Assembly (NCBI RefSeq): GCF_008728515.1
Contig: NC_044976.1
Location: forward strand, 212,971,467 to 213,035,466
DNA: 64,000 bases
Source of the DNA: Papio anubis
Taxonomy: Eukaryota; Chordata; Mammalia; Primates; Cercopithecidae
Direction of reading: 5' to 3'
A program made the translations under genes and the position numbers. Under the pieces are notes generated by a model. It was given only the letters and a program-made list of their open reading frames with translations, ran no database searches and had not been told where the DNA came from. Of the stretch, positions 25,313 through 38,747 are shown piece after piece (positions within the stretch are counted from its first letter, which is position 1; every line of letters begins with the position of its first letter).

Positions 25313-25607
25313 GGCCGGATGTGGTGGCTCACACCTGTAATTCCAGCACTTTGGGAGGCCGAGGCAGGTGGATAACTTGAGGTCAGGAGTTCAAGACCAG
25401 CCTGGCCAACTTAGCAAAACCCCATCTCTACTAAAAAGACAAAAATTAGCCAGGTGTGGTGGGGGTGCTTGTAGTTCCAGCTACTCAGGAGGCTGAAGCA
25501 GGAGAATCACTTGAACCTGGGAAGCGGAGGGTGCAGTGAGCCAAGATCACGCCACTGCACTCCAGCCTGGGTGGCAGAGTGATACTCCGTCTCAAAAAAA
25601 AAAAAAA
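25313..25607 (+). mobile_element. Alu, full length
   Basis: It starts GGCCGGATGTGGTGGCTCAC and ends in about 20 A. AAAAAAGCAGTTAGA on the left and AAAAAAGCAATTAGA on the right are a target-site duplication with one mismatch. Confidence 0.96.
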
Positions 25608-26021
25608 AAAAAAGCAATTAGATATGTTAACACAGGCTGCGGGGGAGAGGAGAGTATTGAAAAATAGGTCTATTCCTTTTATAAGAAATACAAAGGCCCA
25701 GAGACTGAAAGAAAGAAAAGGGATTCTCCTATCCCCACAAGATCAAGTAACAGAGCAATTAACAAATTTTCACTCATAATATGGATAATGAAACTCTCAA
25801 AATCCTTATTTGGTAAATCTGCATAAAAGTTCCAAGTTAGGAAAGAGTCGAGAAAAATTTTTAAATGTTCTATATTATGCAGTTAAAAATAAGTCAGGAT
25901 CTCAGTGGGAAGATGTCTACACCAAATACATTGCTTCTTGGAGTTAGTTATATTTGAATTAATTTCCATATCTCAATTTTTAACCACATTCATCAGTAAT
26001 TCGCCGAGCGTCAAGGCTTAC

Positions 26022-26236
26022 CGTTTATTTGGATCCTTTATCAAGAGCCCTGAAAGCAATGATTTTGCATCTGAAGAGAGTGTTCGAGGAAATTTAATGT
26101 CTTCCATTAATATTAATTCAAAAAGTTTCTCATGGTCCTGGTTGTAGAAAGGTAACCTCCCACACATCATTTCATACATGACAACCCCTAGGCCCCACCA
26201 GTCTACTGCTCGGCCATAGTCATTATCTTCTAACAC
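26022..26236 (-). CDS. AKT3: AKT3 coding exon, 215 nt: helix F to helix H of the kinase C-lobe
   Basis: The exon encodes 71 full codons plus two bases, VLEDNDYGRAVDWW through IKDPNKR, about residues 317-388. DWWGLGVVMYEMMCGRLPF is the helix F segment of AGC kinases, with its invariant Asp at about D328, and KDPNKR precedes helix I. The first codon is GTG (Val), not a start: the acceptor TTTTAG lies directly before it. The donor splits the Arg codon (CG|GTAAGC), so the exon ends in phase 2 and the next exon supplies the third base C. LMEDIKFPRTLSSDAKSLL fits AKT3 rather than AKT1 or AKT2. No frameshift or stop is present. The preceding intron is 10742 nt and the next is 7159 nt. Confidence 0.97.
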
Positions 26237-26239
26237 CTA

Positions 26240-29200
26240 AAAGTGAAATCAGTAAAAAGATTAATTATTATATGTTAACTTTTAAAGCATTATTCATAAA
26301 ACATAAGATTTTTATATAAAAATGAATCTTAACTTTCAAAGCCTAGGTAGTCTATTCTGAGATCTTGACATTTAAACTGTGAAGCATCCTACAAAAAACA
26401 CAAATCATATCAAATATGTGGAACATTCAGTATATATCCAGAAATGGCCAGTGTACAAAAAAAGGGGCAGGTCGTACAAAAAAAAATCCCAAGTACATGA
26501 ATATACATAAGGATCAAATGAAAAACGTTAGCTAGCATATTTACATATTTTTTCTTAGGCCTAGTGACTTTTTCATTCTGGTTCCACCCATGTGGACTTT
26601 AAGTAACAACTCAGAGCTAGGGTGTGCTGATTATAGAGCATATAACATGCACTACACATTCTTGCTTTAAGAAGAACTAAGTAATACAAATTAAACAGTG
26701 AAAGACAGTAGTAAACAAAGGCAATGTAATGGAGAAGTCTACAGGGCAAGACAATCATTAAGTTTGAAAACCTTTGGAGGTCCCTGTATGTTTCAACTCT
26801 TTCTGGAACTATTTAATTGACAAAGTGAATATAATAGCTTATGGTATGAGCTGTAATAAACTTTAATAGCCACAGCTTTGTACCTCACAACAAAAATTTG
26901 TTACAGCAAAAAAATGGACTTAATATCTGTGTGGTATATGTCCTTAAATTTTTCCCAAAATATATTACATGCAAAATAAATTTAGTTAGAAAAGATATAA
27001 AAGTATCCGTTTGCCTATGTTGGAGCAATGTGTTCAAATGGGAACATGGTAACTTACCATTTGCCCCAGGAAAAATTTGGTTTTATCTTTTTATCAGATT
27101 TGTTCTTCATCCAATGGAATATTCCTCATCCATATGCAACTTTGAATATTTTATTTTAAAACTGTATTTGATAATCTTAAAGCTTACTTTATTTGATCCT
27201 CTCAGCTTTGGAAAACCAGATCAGGAAAACCACATATATGAATTTATCAATTTAAAAACACTTATAACCGATTACAAAAGAGAACATTTGATAAGGACAA
27301 AGTAGTACTTGTGTTCCAAACTTCCTTGGTTCAAATTAAATATTTTCTGGAAGATTACTCTTACATGACTTTTATTTAAAATTTATCAATAATCTCACAG
27401 AATTACAGGTGATATTTTTGACAGTTACATTATGATTACCTAAAAATACTACGAAAGGCACTTTGGTAGGGTATTTAAAGACAAAGGATATAATTTATGA
27501 GAAAACATATGTTACTTAAAAGATCTATTCAGTAAGCATTTCTATTATGAAAAGATTTTTAATTCAATTATATCAATGTTTGCTTTACGGCTAAAAAACT
27601 GAAAACTTCACTGGTAGGATATGAACACAAGTTTAGATCCTATGCTTTTCTAGAAATGTTTTGTAAATCACAAACTAACAAAAACATTTTCTGGAAGAAC
27701 AACAAATTCTAGTTTTCATCATTAGCCTAAAGAATGTATTTTTACTTGTTTGAAATGAGTAATCTGAGAACAAATAGAAAACAAAAAAATAACCTGAAAA
27801 AGCAGAAGAAATTCTACTTACATATTTACGTTAAAGGAAATGCTGCATATATTATTTTAAAATACCAGTGACTTGTGATGATTCAAGGATCTATCTCATG
27901 GCCAATTAGTAGAATGCACTGTTTGTGGGCCTTTATCTAACTGACACAAGATTTTAACTAATAACAACAAAAAAATGTAAATCTAAGTAACCTTTAACTG
28001 CATTCCTACAACACCAATAAAACAGTGGCATATACGGAAAGGAGCCAAATGTGGTTTTTAACCTCTTTTTTTCATAAAACCATAAAAAGCATAAAAGCTG
28101 GATTAACTGCCTCCTGAACCCACATTTCACCAGCCGGGTTCTCATCCCCAGCTGGCAAAACTGGCAATCCTTTATTTTTGTTTAAATACCTGGTTTGCAG
28201 CCAGAAGGGAAAGTGAGTACATAAAAAAAGGGGTTTTTATTTTTGAAGAGAAATAAGCAACTGAAAAATAAAATTGCATTGTAAAAAAATCTGTTTGATA
28301 AAATAAATTTTATTTAGCTTTGTAAAATGAATATTGATTCTTAAAATAAGTGATTTTGCCTCTGAACATACGTGCTTTAATTGATCTACAGATACATAAT
28401 GCTATAATTAGAACTGTTTGCCGTATCACTTTGTATTGAATAAAACTGATGTAACGTATTGTCTTCCTGACATGTAAACTTAAGCAATGTTGAGGAGAAA
28501 ACACCCTAACAACTAAAATCCCTCTTTACCTAAGAGATTTCACTATCAATTAGAAAGATTTTTGTTCAAATCCTATCTCCAAACAGCTATAAGATGAAAC
28601 ATATATAAATAAAAATAATTACACTATCTTATATGTGGATATATATGTTCCCACTATTCAAACAATATCTTTTCTCTTTTCTGAGTCTACATTATTTCAA
28701 AACACAATACTTTTAAATACTCTGGAAATCCCACAGTCAAATTAACCAATTTGAATCCAATAACCTCTTTCAGATTATTTTAAGAAGACAATTTTTCTCC
28801 CTCTACTCAAAGCACTTATTATTCTATAAATACATAACATATACAATTTACATTTTTTTAACTTAAGGATTGCAAAGTCTTTCTGGCTACCTCTGAGAAT
28901 TTTTTTTTCTAGCTAAAAGGCTAATTTATTTCATGGTTATTGTGAGGGCTGGCTGAAAGGTATGATAAACAGTGGTATAACGGACAGGTACAACAATGGT
29001 AGAGCATATTTCAACTTCATTAAAAGGTAATTTCTCTTACAGTTTGGATATAAATACAGATCAAAATATGCTCCTGAAAAAATCCAATGAAAGATTTATC
29101 TTGAAGAAATAAACTTGCGTCTCTTTTCCATAAAACCAACGTTACTGACTTAAATGAAACCCAAACTTTAAATAGGAAAGCAGACATTTGGTATTTCCTC

Positions 29201-32200
29201 TACCCCTACAGTCCTTTATAACCACAGATGTAGTTGTACTTTATACCTACCTTCAACACAAATGCCCAAACAGAGATGAAAGAGGGGATTTGGAACATTA
29301 AAAAAAAATGCAATTGTTACAGACTGATGAGTGGTCACATCAAATGAAAACTCAAACAGAGCACAAACTCTAGAAAATAAGGCTTTATTTCTAATAGGAG
29401 CCAGAAATTGCTTTACTTTCTGATATGATAAAACCTAAGACTCAAGGAGGTTACAGCAGATACAAACTAACATTAAATACCCTGGAAATATCTGATCAAT
29501 ATTTGATGAAGACACTTACATTTATAAAACAGCCAAGTGAGTTAATAACAATTCAAGAACTAATGTGTTTTAATTTCAAAGAATGATATTGAATGAGAAA
29601 CTACATATTTTTAAATGATACTATCAATTCAAGTTACCAATGTAAATATTTATTTGGCTAATGGGCCTTTTAAAAAAAAATCTATTCATTCCAATATTCT
29701 TTTACCAGGAGGATTTACTAGGAGGTTAAAGGAACACCTCCCTCAGCCTACCCACCAGGCCACACAATGCACCCAAGGCAAGCAATTATAAGGAGGCTAT
29801 GTATGCCCTGGAGTGGCTTACTGCTCAATCAATAATCCTGACAGAACAGATGGGGGAAAAAATTAAACATCTAAACAAACTGTCTGCACACCTATGTTGT
29901 GAAAGTAAACTGCGAACTTGGATGAACCAATTTACCACTAATTCAAAAAAAAAAAAGTTTTTTCCAGTAGTCTTACATTTCAGGTAACTGATAGATGTGT
30001 GTTTTATACCTAAACACACATCTGTATCATTTATCATTTATGGGAGCCCTTCATATATTCTTAACATCACAGGTATGGGCTAAGAAAAAAAGACCTATAA
30101 ATCTTCTTATTCAGATTTTAAAGTGAACTGCAGCTTCAGGAAAAGTATCCATTTCAATACATAAGATTATAAATTCCACAGTTGCTTGGTATTTTCTTCA
30201 TGAATACATATTTTGTAACTATTTCTCAACTGCTTTAATAATTTTTAAGTGACAGCAACTGTCAGTGCCATTTGCTATGAATTGTATGAAGGCTATACAC
30301 TTTATGGCCACCTCTCCTAGCACACACAAATACTTGTACACGGTTAACATCGTACTTTCAAAAGCAAACTCTGGCTAGCACAGGAAAAATCCTTCAACAA
30401 GAGAAAGGCTAAATGGATACAATAATGATGATTAGATCATACTTACACATATCTTCCAAGAGACTTCTATACTTCTTTTTTATTCTGAAGCAATAGACAT
30501 TTTGGGATTCCAAGAAACTGAGCCTTTATAACCCAAGTAACAATAGCCATTGTAAAATACTATAGGTAATCACTAGTGTTCCCAGTTAGGGTTAGTTTTG
30601 TATATGTTCTCATGGTACAGAGAATTTAAAATTAAACTTTGTGCTTAAACTAGAATCATACCAAAGTACTGAATGCAAATATTCTGTTAAAGCCAAAAGA
30701 CCATATAACATTGAAAAGAAGTTAGGGCAAAAAATAGCTACTTTAAGAACTGACAGACCTCTAAGTAAGTACAAGATGCCACTTATAAACATTGAGAGGC
30801 GTTAATTCCATTTTAGTTCACATTTAAACAATGTCTAATTATGAGATAAAATGGAATGGCTTGTAATATTACCCAGAAAATCATATAAAATAGCAACATA
30901 CTATAGAAAGAAATTAAATATATTCAACTAAACAGTAAGCCAACTCATATGAGAGTTAGAAGTTCTTAAATATGAATTCTAACTATAGAGCAGACAACTT
31001 CTATCTGAACTCATCCCTCTACTCCTTTAATGTTCCCTTTAATCATGGTGATGAGATCTTTTCTGAATTACCAGGAATATTAAGGTTTTCAAAATTACCC
31101 CAGATGGATACATATCATATGAATTATTAATAGGTAAATAAAATGCTAGGGTTGTCCACAATTTTAGAAAGGCTACTAAAACAACTCTTTCTTTTCACAG
31201 AAAGCATAGAGATTCTAAGACTAGCTTTACAATCTGCTGGAATATAGTAGAACTTTGTGCAAAGACTAATCAGAATGTAACTACATGTGCTACTATTTTT
31301 ACCTACAGATTAAATGTGCAAACATATGTAACTAGCCTCATACATTTCTCTTCAGATCTCCTAAAAACAATATTGGCAGCACCCACAAAATGACATATTT
31401 TACATTTATTCTTTGTTGGATTTAAAATAAAGAAAATTCTATTTAGTACATTTCGAGCAAGTTAACTTCTAAACATTTCCCACACCTGCAACACTAGTCC
31501 ACGCCCTGGCACCTCCTTTATTACCTTTTCTGGAAGTTAATATATATCTTTGATTTTTAATTTATATAGAATTTAATCTCCATTTGTACTATGACCTAAC
31601 ACAATGACTTTGAGCAAATCTTTGTATCAAAATAGTTATCAAAATATTCTCATCTATTTCAGCTATTTTAAAAATGTTACATTATGTTACATTATATGTA
31701 AGATATTAAAGATAGTAGGTTTCAAAGAAAAAAATCTGGAAAATTAGAGCAAGTGAAATGTTTTCTAAGAATGAGATTCTAAAAAACTAAAAAGAATGCA
31801 TCAAATACTGCTTCAGTAACTGGAAAAACAAATCATTTTACATTTAGATGAAATAAAATTATATACATTTTTTTCTCAATAGCAACCACAGCTAGATATT
31901 ATATATTTCCCAACAATCAAGTCATTTTTTGCAATCTTTGTTAGTTCTAACTCGATTATCAAATAATTTTTATTTTTACACTATTACAGAAGTGCATTTC
32001 TCTAGGTTTCCAAAACCACCTTATTCAACCTTCCCCATCTGTCACCATCTGCTTCTTTTTAGCATGTACTTTTTGTGTGATCACATAAGCATGTGAAAAA
32101 TAACTAACATTCAGATGATTATCTGCTGGTACATTTGAGGACTGGGCATAATAAAAGTGAACTGCCAAAACGCACTTAACACTTTTAATTTTGTTGGGTC

Positions 32201-33229
32201 TTGCATGTAAGCTACATTTGATTTTCAAACTGTTTTACAGTTGGAAAGTTGATCAGGTACTGCTAACTCAAGAGCAAAGCTGAGACTCTAAATAATTAGC
32301 ACTGCATAAAATGGTTTGGATTCAATAGGAGCCAAATCAAATAATAAAATTTAACAGTAAGAGTTTATATGTGATTTCTAATTTCTTTTATAATTTCTAG
32401 GTGTGAAAATACAGCACAGATTATAAAAACAAAATCCCCTCAAGATATCATATGATCCATAATTTACTATCAGTTTATTTCCTTCTAATGTACAAAAGAG
32501 CAAAGGTACATTCATTTAAAGCTACACATGCAAATGCAGTTTTCAGGACATAGCACACTAAATGCATAGTGCATATGCCAGCTAGAACTGAACCTCTGTA
32601 ACCTGTTAAAAACACAAAACAAAACAAAAACTAGCCTTTTCTACATTAACAGTATTGTTAAATGCTTCCCAAGTTGGAAAACTGCATTGTAAGCTGCATC
32701 CTTCCTCAAAAGAGATAAGAGAACAATACCTTAAAAATCTGTATTTCAACAAATGGCACATTTATACTGTAAGTTTTATGTTTTCCTCATTTGCCACAAG
32801 AAACAAATTAAGTTCACTTAAACCTAAGTTTATTTTAAAACCTGCCATGTATCTGACATTGAACATTTAATAAACTGGCTTTAAACTGATTTTTAACACT
32901 CTTTGTGAAGTATCTTCAAAATACCCTTCACCTGTCTTTATACCAGATTAAAAAAACATAAAAGGTGAAGCAACACTATTGCTAGGTGAAGTATAGGTTG
33001 CAGCAAGATTCCTACATAATGTGTAAACAAATCTTCTGTAAAGACAGAAGGGAAAATGTTGACAGTGAGTCATTCACAAGAGAAGCAGTAGTCAAGAATG
33101 TATTACAGATTTGATACACAACTACTACTTCTAATACTGTCACAAAAAGCCCAGCATTAATAATGGTAATGTACTAGAAATTTCAAGGTCCAAAAAAAGT
33201 GAGAGACACCATCTGAGGTAAAAAGAAGA
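26240..33229. other. Seven kilobases of intron without recognisable repeats
   Basis: I recognise no Alu, L1, LTR or DNA transposon here, in contrast with all other parts of the window. It is AT-rich with many short A or T runs. Frames such as 26898-27305 (135 codons) show no family features and no splice or start context that would support them. Confidence 0.6.
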
Positions 33230-33655
33230 GGCTGGCTTCAGCTCCTGCCAATCCCTCCCTAACACTGACCACGTAAATCTGATCACAGTATCGCCTTGCT
33301 CTCAATTCACAAGTGATTTTCCCTAGCCCACAGGATCAAACCTAAAACTCTGTTACATTTCAATCCCTATCTATGTGTCCAGCCTCCTCTCCTGCTTCCC
33401 CTTTTCCACTGCCGGACCCGCCCTGCAGGCTTAAGCACGTTTCCTCTTCCTTCCATTCCACTGTATGTAACTAGTAAAACAGTTATTTTCTTGCACAGTA
33501 ATAACTGTTTTCCATAACTTATCACCTTAGTAAACAGCAAGCCACTTGAGGGCAAAAGACATTTTCTACCATCATTGTATTCTCAGTACCTAAGGTAATG
33601 CCTGATACTTAAAAAATATTCAATAAATAATTATTTGATGAATGAATGAGTGTTC
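33230..33655 (+). mobile_element. L2 3' end
   Basis: ACGTAAATCTGATCACAGTATC, AGCCACTTGAGGGCAAAAGAC and CAATAAATAATTATTTGATG lead to a TGAATGAATGAG terminus typical of L2. Confidence 0.75.
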
Positions 33656-34709
33656 TTCAGTAAAATGGTGCCACTGAAGACCAGAATAAAGGAATTAATT
33701 CTTATTTTTTAAGGGTAAACACAGTCAGAGTTTAAAAACGCAAGATGTGACACGACATTTAAAATATAAAAGCTACAATTTCATAAGTTGTTTCAAGATT
33801 TCTCATACTCAAATAACAACAATAATCACTCTTCCCTATAAAGACATGGTGTCAAGATTTTAATTATGAATCACTGTGTATCAACCAAGGATGGGCATAT
33901 AAACTGTTTTTAAAGATCAGACTTTTGAAGTATTAAAAAAGGTATACAGAAATGTTTTCTTGTCTTTAAAGAGAAACTCATAATTTTGTGGGAACTATAA
34001 ACTTTCCATTCAGAAACAAGTGTACTCTTCTTGCATTAAATTCTTAATTTGTTCTTCAGCTGATGACATTGCGTAGGAAATAATATCTTTGTTTCTCAGA
34101 TCATCTGCTTCTTAAATGAGATGTATTCATCTTCTTTAGAAATAATTTACTCTAATTGTGACACAACTAATTTTCTTATTCTAAATATGGCATATCTTTT
34201 TCCATAGCAAATTTATAGCAGGGGTAACTGAACTCCAGAGAAACAAATAATTTTTTTGTGACATTTAAAAAAACAATTCTATTCTAGAAAATATTTTATT
34301 TGAATAAACAAGAAACAGTGTTACTAAAGTTTTACCCAATTCAACCACAAAAATAGAGAATTCTAAACTACAGATTTTTAAAGAGACAAAATTATATTTT
34401 TGGCAAGAAAATAGTAGGAAATTTATTGTATTTTAAATAGTAGCACTTATTTACAATAATTTAACATTGTTGAAATGTAAATGTAATCCCTAGTTGAAAA
34501 GAACTATGAGAATAATAGACTAGCATGAGTTACTATATGTATAAGGAATGCGAGCATCATTGGGGATTTTACTTCCTAATTTCTTTTGATTACATTTTCC
34601 TGTTGGGCAGGAAATTTACAAAGTATTCATTTAAAAATTATGATTATTTATATTTGTAAGTGGTCTTCAAATTAGGATTTTTTGAGGCCAGGACGTATGT
34701 AGTTTAAAA

Positions 34710-34945
34710 AGTAAAAGTGGGCTTTACAGTCAGACAAACTAATTAGAATCTTCATTACACTTCCACCACTTCCCGGTTGTGTACAGATAACATTTAAACA
34801 TTCTGATCTCATGTTCCCTCACCTTTAAAAAAATTGTATTTGCTACCTATCATCAAAGACTATTCCAAATGTTAAATGAAATAGATGTAATGCACTTACA
34901 CAGCATGTGGCACATAGTAGATGCTCATTAAATAGTTACCCTCAC
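34710..34945 (+). mobile_element. MIR
   Basis: CCACCACTTCCCGGTTGTGTA, GTTAAATGAAATAGATG and GGCACATAGTAGATGCTC follow the MIR consensus through its 3' end. Confidence 0.75.
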
Positions 34946-35159
34946 ACATCAAGTATTAACACCTCCCTATTTGCCTATAGCCACAAAAACTGTATTGGAG
35001 TTTGAGGGGAAATGGAGCACTAGCTCCTCTCTTTGGAAAGCTCTTCCCTTTTACCTTTGCGATAGGTACCATCTCTTTCCATCAACCATCACTTTCCCTG
35101 AACATACTGTCTGTGAAAGATGTTATTTTCCAAAGATGGCTGTGGCAGTATCTCCCATC

Positions 35160-36228
35160 TCACATGCTCTTCTGCAACGTAAAGGTGTGGTCTCTGTCTC
35201 CACCACTTAAACGTGTGCAGGCTTACAACTGCTTCGGGGAGTAAGGGTATGACAGAAATGATGTTGTGTGACTTCCGAAAATAGGCCATAAAAGGAGATG
35301 CATAAACAAATGTTCAGAGCAGCAGCATTATTCACAGTAGCCAAAAAATGGATGCAACCCAATGTACATCAGCTGCTGAACAAATAAACGAAATGTGGTT
35401 TATCCATACAATGGAATATTATTCAGCCATAAAAAGGAATGAAATAACAATAACATGCTAAAACAGGGAAAGAAGCCAGTCACAGAAGACTCCATACTGT
35501 ATGGTCCCATTTGTATGAAATGTCTACAACAGGCAAATCTATAGAGACAAAAAGTACATCAGTGGTTGCCTACGGGGGAAGGAAGAATGAGGAGCTAATG
35601 GGTATGGGGTTTCTCGCTGGAGTGATGAAAATATTCCGGAATTGGACAGTGGTGACAGTTCTACAACTCTGTGAACGTACTAAAAATCACCAAAGTGTGT
35701 ATTTTAAAGAATAAGTTTTATGGTATATGAATTGTACTCCAATTATAAAAATATCTGTGAAATCAAACTTTTAAAAAGTTAATAGTCTTGATGGTTTACT
35801 AGGTGGAAACAAAGGCACCATGCAGCTTCTAACGTGTTCCCCAGGACATTTGCTTTTAGGGCTCAGAGCCAAAGAAGTCTGACTGCATTGAAATTGTCAT
35901 TATGAGGAAGTCCAGACCCATGGACAGAAGGGCTACATATAAGTGCTCCTGCCAACAGCCCAAATAAGTTACTAGTGGACAGCCAGCAGAACTGTCAGAC
36001 ATGTGAGTGAAGATGCTTCCGGATGACTCCAGTCTCCAGCCATAGAATCATGCTCTCACTGTAAAGTCTTTCAGGCTGAGGCCTCATACGTAGTGGAGCA
36101 TAAATTAACTGTCCTTGCTGTGCCCATCTGCATTCCTGATTCAGAAAATCCATTATTTTATAGAAAAGGGTTGTTTTCCACTGATAAATACTAGGGTGGT
36201 TTGTTACACAGCATTAGTAACTGGAACA
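35160..36228 (+). mobile_element. MLT1-type MaLR LTR, split by an L1 3' end
   Basis: The left part (to about 35304) shows TGATGTTGTGTGACTTCCG and GGCCATAAAAGGAGATGC. The right part (from about 35790) shows TATGAGGAAGTCCAGACCC and GTTTGTTACACAGCATTAG. These are the two halves of an MLT1-like LTR in the plus direction. The left limit is approximate. The LTR is non-coding. Confidence 0.7.
35305..35785 (+). mobile_element. L1M 3' end inside the MLT1 LTR
   Basis: AATGGAATATTATTCAGCC, ATAGAGACAAAAAGTACATC and GGTATATGAATTGTACTCC are ORF2 C-terminal and 3' UTR text of an older L1. It interrupts the LTR, so it is the younger of the two. Confidence 0.85.
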
Positions 36229-36319
36229 CCATCTACAACAGCCACACCACACCCTTACATTTAATCGTGCTTTTTTTTGTTGTTTATGAAACTTAAGACA
36301 TTATGTTATTTCTTTTTTT

Positions 36320-36450
36320 ATTTTCATTGTCTGCCTCCACTGAAAGCTAAGTTCCCTGAGACTAGGATCCTTTTCTGTCTTGCGCCTGTAACCCCATTAT
36401 CCAGAAAAGTACCTGATATACAGCAGATATACAATAAATATCTGTTGAAT
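36320..36450 (+). mobile_element. L2 3' end
   Basis: AAGTTCCCTGAGACTAGGATCC followed by ATACAATAAATATCTGTTG and a GAATAAACAA terminus matches the L2 tail. Confidence 0.65.
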
Positions 36451-36698
36451 AAACAAATTAATAAATTATTGTGGAACCCTTAGCACAGGGAGGCTACCAC
36501 TTTGGAGCTTCCTTTGACATAAATTCCAAAATGTAGCTACTGTCATTTCAATAATTTTCCCAACAAAATAATTTTAAATAAACCCACAATACTATAAATT
36601 AAAAATCACTGTTGTTTCTAAGGAAAGTCCAAGATGGTTTATAAAAATATAAATATTCTTGCTGAAATCAATTATTCTATTTTAATAAATGAATCAAA

Positions 36699-36740
36699 AT
36701 GGGTATAGCCAAGATAAAATGGATATGGCCAAGATATAAA
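36699..36740. repeat. Imperfect tandem duplication of about 21 bp
   Basis: ATGGGTATAGCCAAGATAAA is followed at once by ATGGATATGGCCAAGATATA, two diverged copies of one unit. Confidence 0.7.
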
Positions 36741-36978
36741 AATTGATTTAATCGACTTTAGTTAGTACCTTTGTGCTTATAGTTTATAAAATTTAATTTC
36801 AATATATTCTTGGTCCTACAATATCCCATTATAGCAAATTAAGAACAAAAAAATTTTGATTCAGGTTGAAATATAGATAAAAGTAGTAGACACTAGAGTT
36901 AACTTTTAATGCTTAAATGGTTTACTTTGCAAAACATTATGTCAATGTTACTTTCCTATTAGTGGAGCCGAAGCCTAC

Positions 36979-37107
36979 CTCTGGTGCCAGATATTCTGGA
37001 GTGCCACAGAACGTCTTCATGGTGGCTGCATCTGTGATCCCTTCTTTGCAAAGTCCAAAATCTGTAATTTTTATGTGGCCATCTTTATCCAGCATTAGAT
37101 TCTCCAA
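36979..37107 (-). CDS. AKT3: AKT3 coding exon, 129 nt: DFG motif and activation loop
   Basis: The exon has 43 codons, from LENLMLDKDG to EYLAPE, about residues 274-316. It carries the catalytic-loop Asn (N276), the metal-binding DFG Asp (about D289), the activation loop with KTFCGTPE, and the APE motif. The Thr in KTFC is T305, the residue phosphorylated by PDK1 and equivalent to T308 of AKT1; this role is known for the family. The acceptor is ATACACAG and the donor GAG|GTAGGC. Both ends are in phase 0, so the exon is a complete in-frame module. It lies 9127 nt downstream of the 123-nt exon. All catalytic residues are intact. It is open in the expected frame and not listed among long ORFs only because it is short and spliced. 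Confidence 0.97.
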
Positions 37108-38504
37108 CTGTGTATTAAGAAAAATGATATAATTTGTTCTACAGTCTTCAGCAACAGGAAAATACCGTTTTGAAAAACTACTGAATGCTGAGTAAGGTAT
37201 TTTGGAAACAGGACATAGTAGTTGTAGCTAATAGAACTTGCAGTACTTACAAACCCTGTTGTTTCACGTGTAAAAAGAAACATGTTTTATCAAACACTTC
37301 AGGATGATAAAATTTTCTATTTTTAAACCAATAGGAATGAGTGATACTGCTTTAAGAGCCATTATTTTGTAAGTTCTGAAAATTAAAGCCTAGTCAACTT
37401 TTCAAAGTAGACATCAATCCTCTCTTTTTTAAAAAAAGAAAATGTGATCTAAACAATCCCAAAGAGATGAGCATCCTCTTCTAGATATTTACAGATGGTT
37501 TTCAACAATTTCTCCTGGGAATCTATTGCTATTATAAAATATTCACTTACAGAAATGTTTTTTGGTGGTGCTTGTAAATCAAACCTAAATCTTATTTTGT
37601 AAGGTAAGGCGATATCCTCTTTTGCAGTTCTTTGTAATTAAGAAATACCAACCCTTTTAAACATAAAAAGAAAAAGAATATCAAAGTCAAACATTCAACA
37701 GTTAATAAAAATATATAGCATAAATGTTATAAAGTTGGACTCTCTTTGAATCCATTAATTCAAAACACCAAAGAAAATCTTAAAGATTTAACCAAGTAAC
37801 AGGATCATGTGCCTCAAGCGGAAAATTATGAAACGTAAGAGAGGAGGAATTTGTGCAAAGCCAACACAATTAGAAATAACAATGTAATCAGCCAGTTCCC
37901 CTTGAGCTAATGTGAACCTAAGATTATGATTATCATCACACAAAGATACAGATGAGTTCTGAGTTGTGATCATACAGCCTTATGTATTCAGGGCCCATAA
38001 AACTTTGCCTACTCATGTAGATACAACCTAAAGGTATTTCTTTGGTCATACAGAAAAAATATATAAAATGTGAAAAGTATATTAACAGGATAAATGGTAG
38101 TTAACTTTCATTTAAGGAATCGATTCTTATTCTACTCCTTAATGTGATGACATTTGAAAGAATGTACCTCGACTTTGACGTTAATATCGAATTTAAAACA
38201 GATCTCCACTTAAGAACATAAACAGATATCAGTCATATAAAATATGTTATCATACTCTCTGCCATATTGTCAAATGTCTTATAAACCAGACACTAAATAC
38301 AGTTAGGCAAGTTGTGTTCACTGAAGCAAAGATGAGAATAAACAAAGTCCTTTTTTATAGTACTTCAATGTGTTATGTAACTAAACCAAACGCTTGATAC
38401 ACATTTCATGTATAGCAGATCTCACAAAGGTAAGTCTGGCTTCAATTTTTTTCTACAGAAAGCTGAATGAACCCTAAATATACTGCTGAACCTTTAAAAA
38501 AAAA

Positions 38505-38747
38505 TTTTTTTTTTGAGACAGAGTCTCTGCCACCCAAACTGGAGTGCAGTGGTGTGATCACCTGAGCCTCCTGAATGGCTGGGAACACGGGCACGTGCCA
38601 CCATGCCTGGCTAATTTCTTAATTTTTTATAGTGACGAGGTCTCACTTTGCTGCCCAAGTTGGTCTCGACCTCCTGGGTTCAAGTAATCCACACACCTCA
38701 GCCTCTCAAAGTTCTGGGATTACAGGCATGAGCCACCATGCCTGACC
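38505..38747 (-). mobile_element. Alu, internally deleted
   Basis: Antisense Alu from T-rich TTTTTGAGACAGAGTC to CACCATGCCTGACC. The segment between GTGTGATCA and CCTGAGCCTCCTGAATGG is missing about 50 bases. Confidence 0.93.

Larger units (their letters stand above)
18863..26021 (-). other. AKT3: AKT3 intron between the 215-nt and 88-nt exons (7159 nt)
   Basis: It starts GTAAGC and ends TTCTCATAG in transcript sense. It holds three Alus, two MIRs, one MaLR LTR, one Tigger-type element and an L2 copy split by an Alu. The stretches 19600-20811, 20987-22299 and 24645-25312 show nothing recognisable beyond short CA/TA-rich tracts near 24870-24898 and 25045-25070. Confidence 0.9.
26237..36978 (-). 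other. AKT3: AKT3 intron between the 129-nt and 215-nt exons (10742 nt)
   Basis: It starts GTAGGC and ends CACTTTTAG in transcript sense. It contains no Alu at all. Recognisable repeats are confined to 33230-36450 (L2, MIR, MLT1 LTR, L1 3' end). 33656-34709 and 36451-36978 hold nothing recognisable apart from a short imperfect tandem duplication at 36699-36740. Confidence 0.9.

Noticed and set aside
26234..26236. GTG read as a start codon of a 72-residue protein
   Set aside because: The codon is the first Val of an internal AKT3 exon, directly after a TTTTAG acceptor.
26898..27305. 135-codon plus-strand open frame
   Set aside because: It lies in AKT3 intron antisense to the gene, has low-complexity hydrophobic composition with no family motif, and no supporting start or splice context. 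Chance in AT-rich DNA is sufficient.
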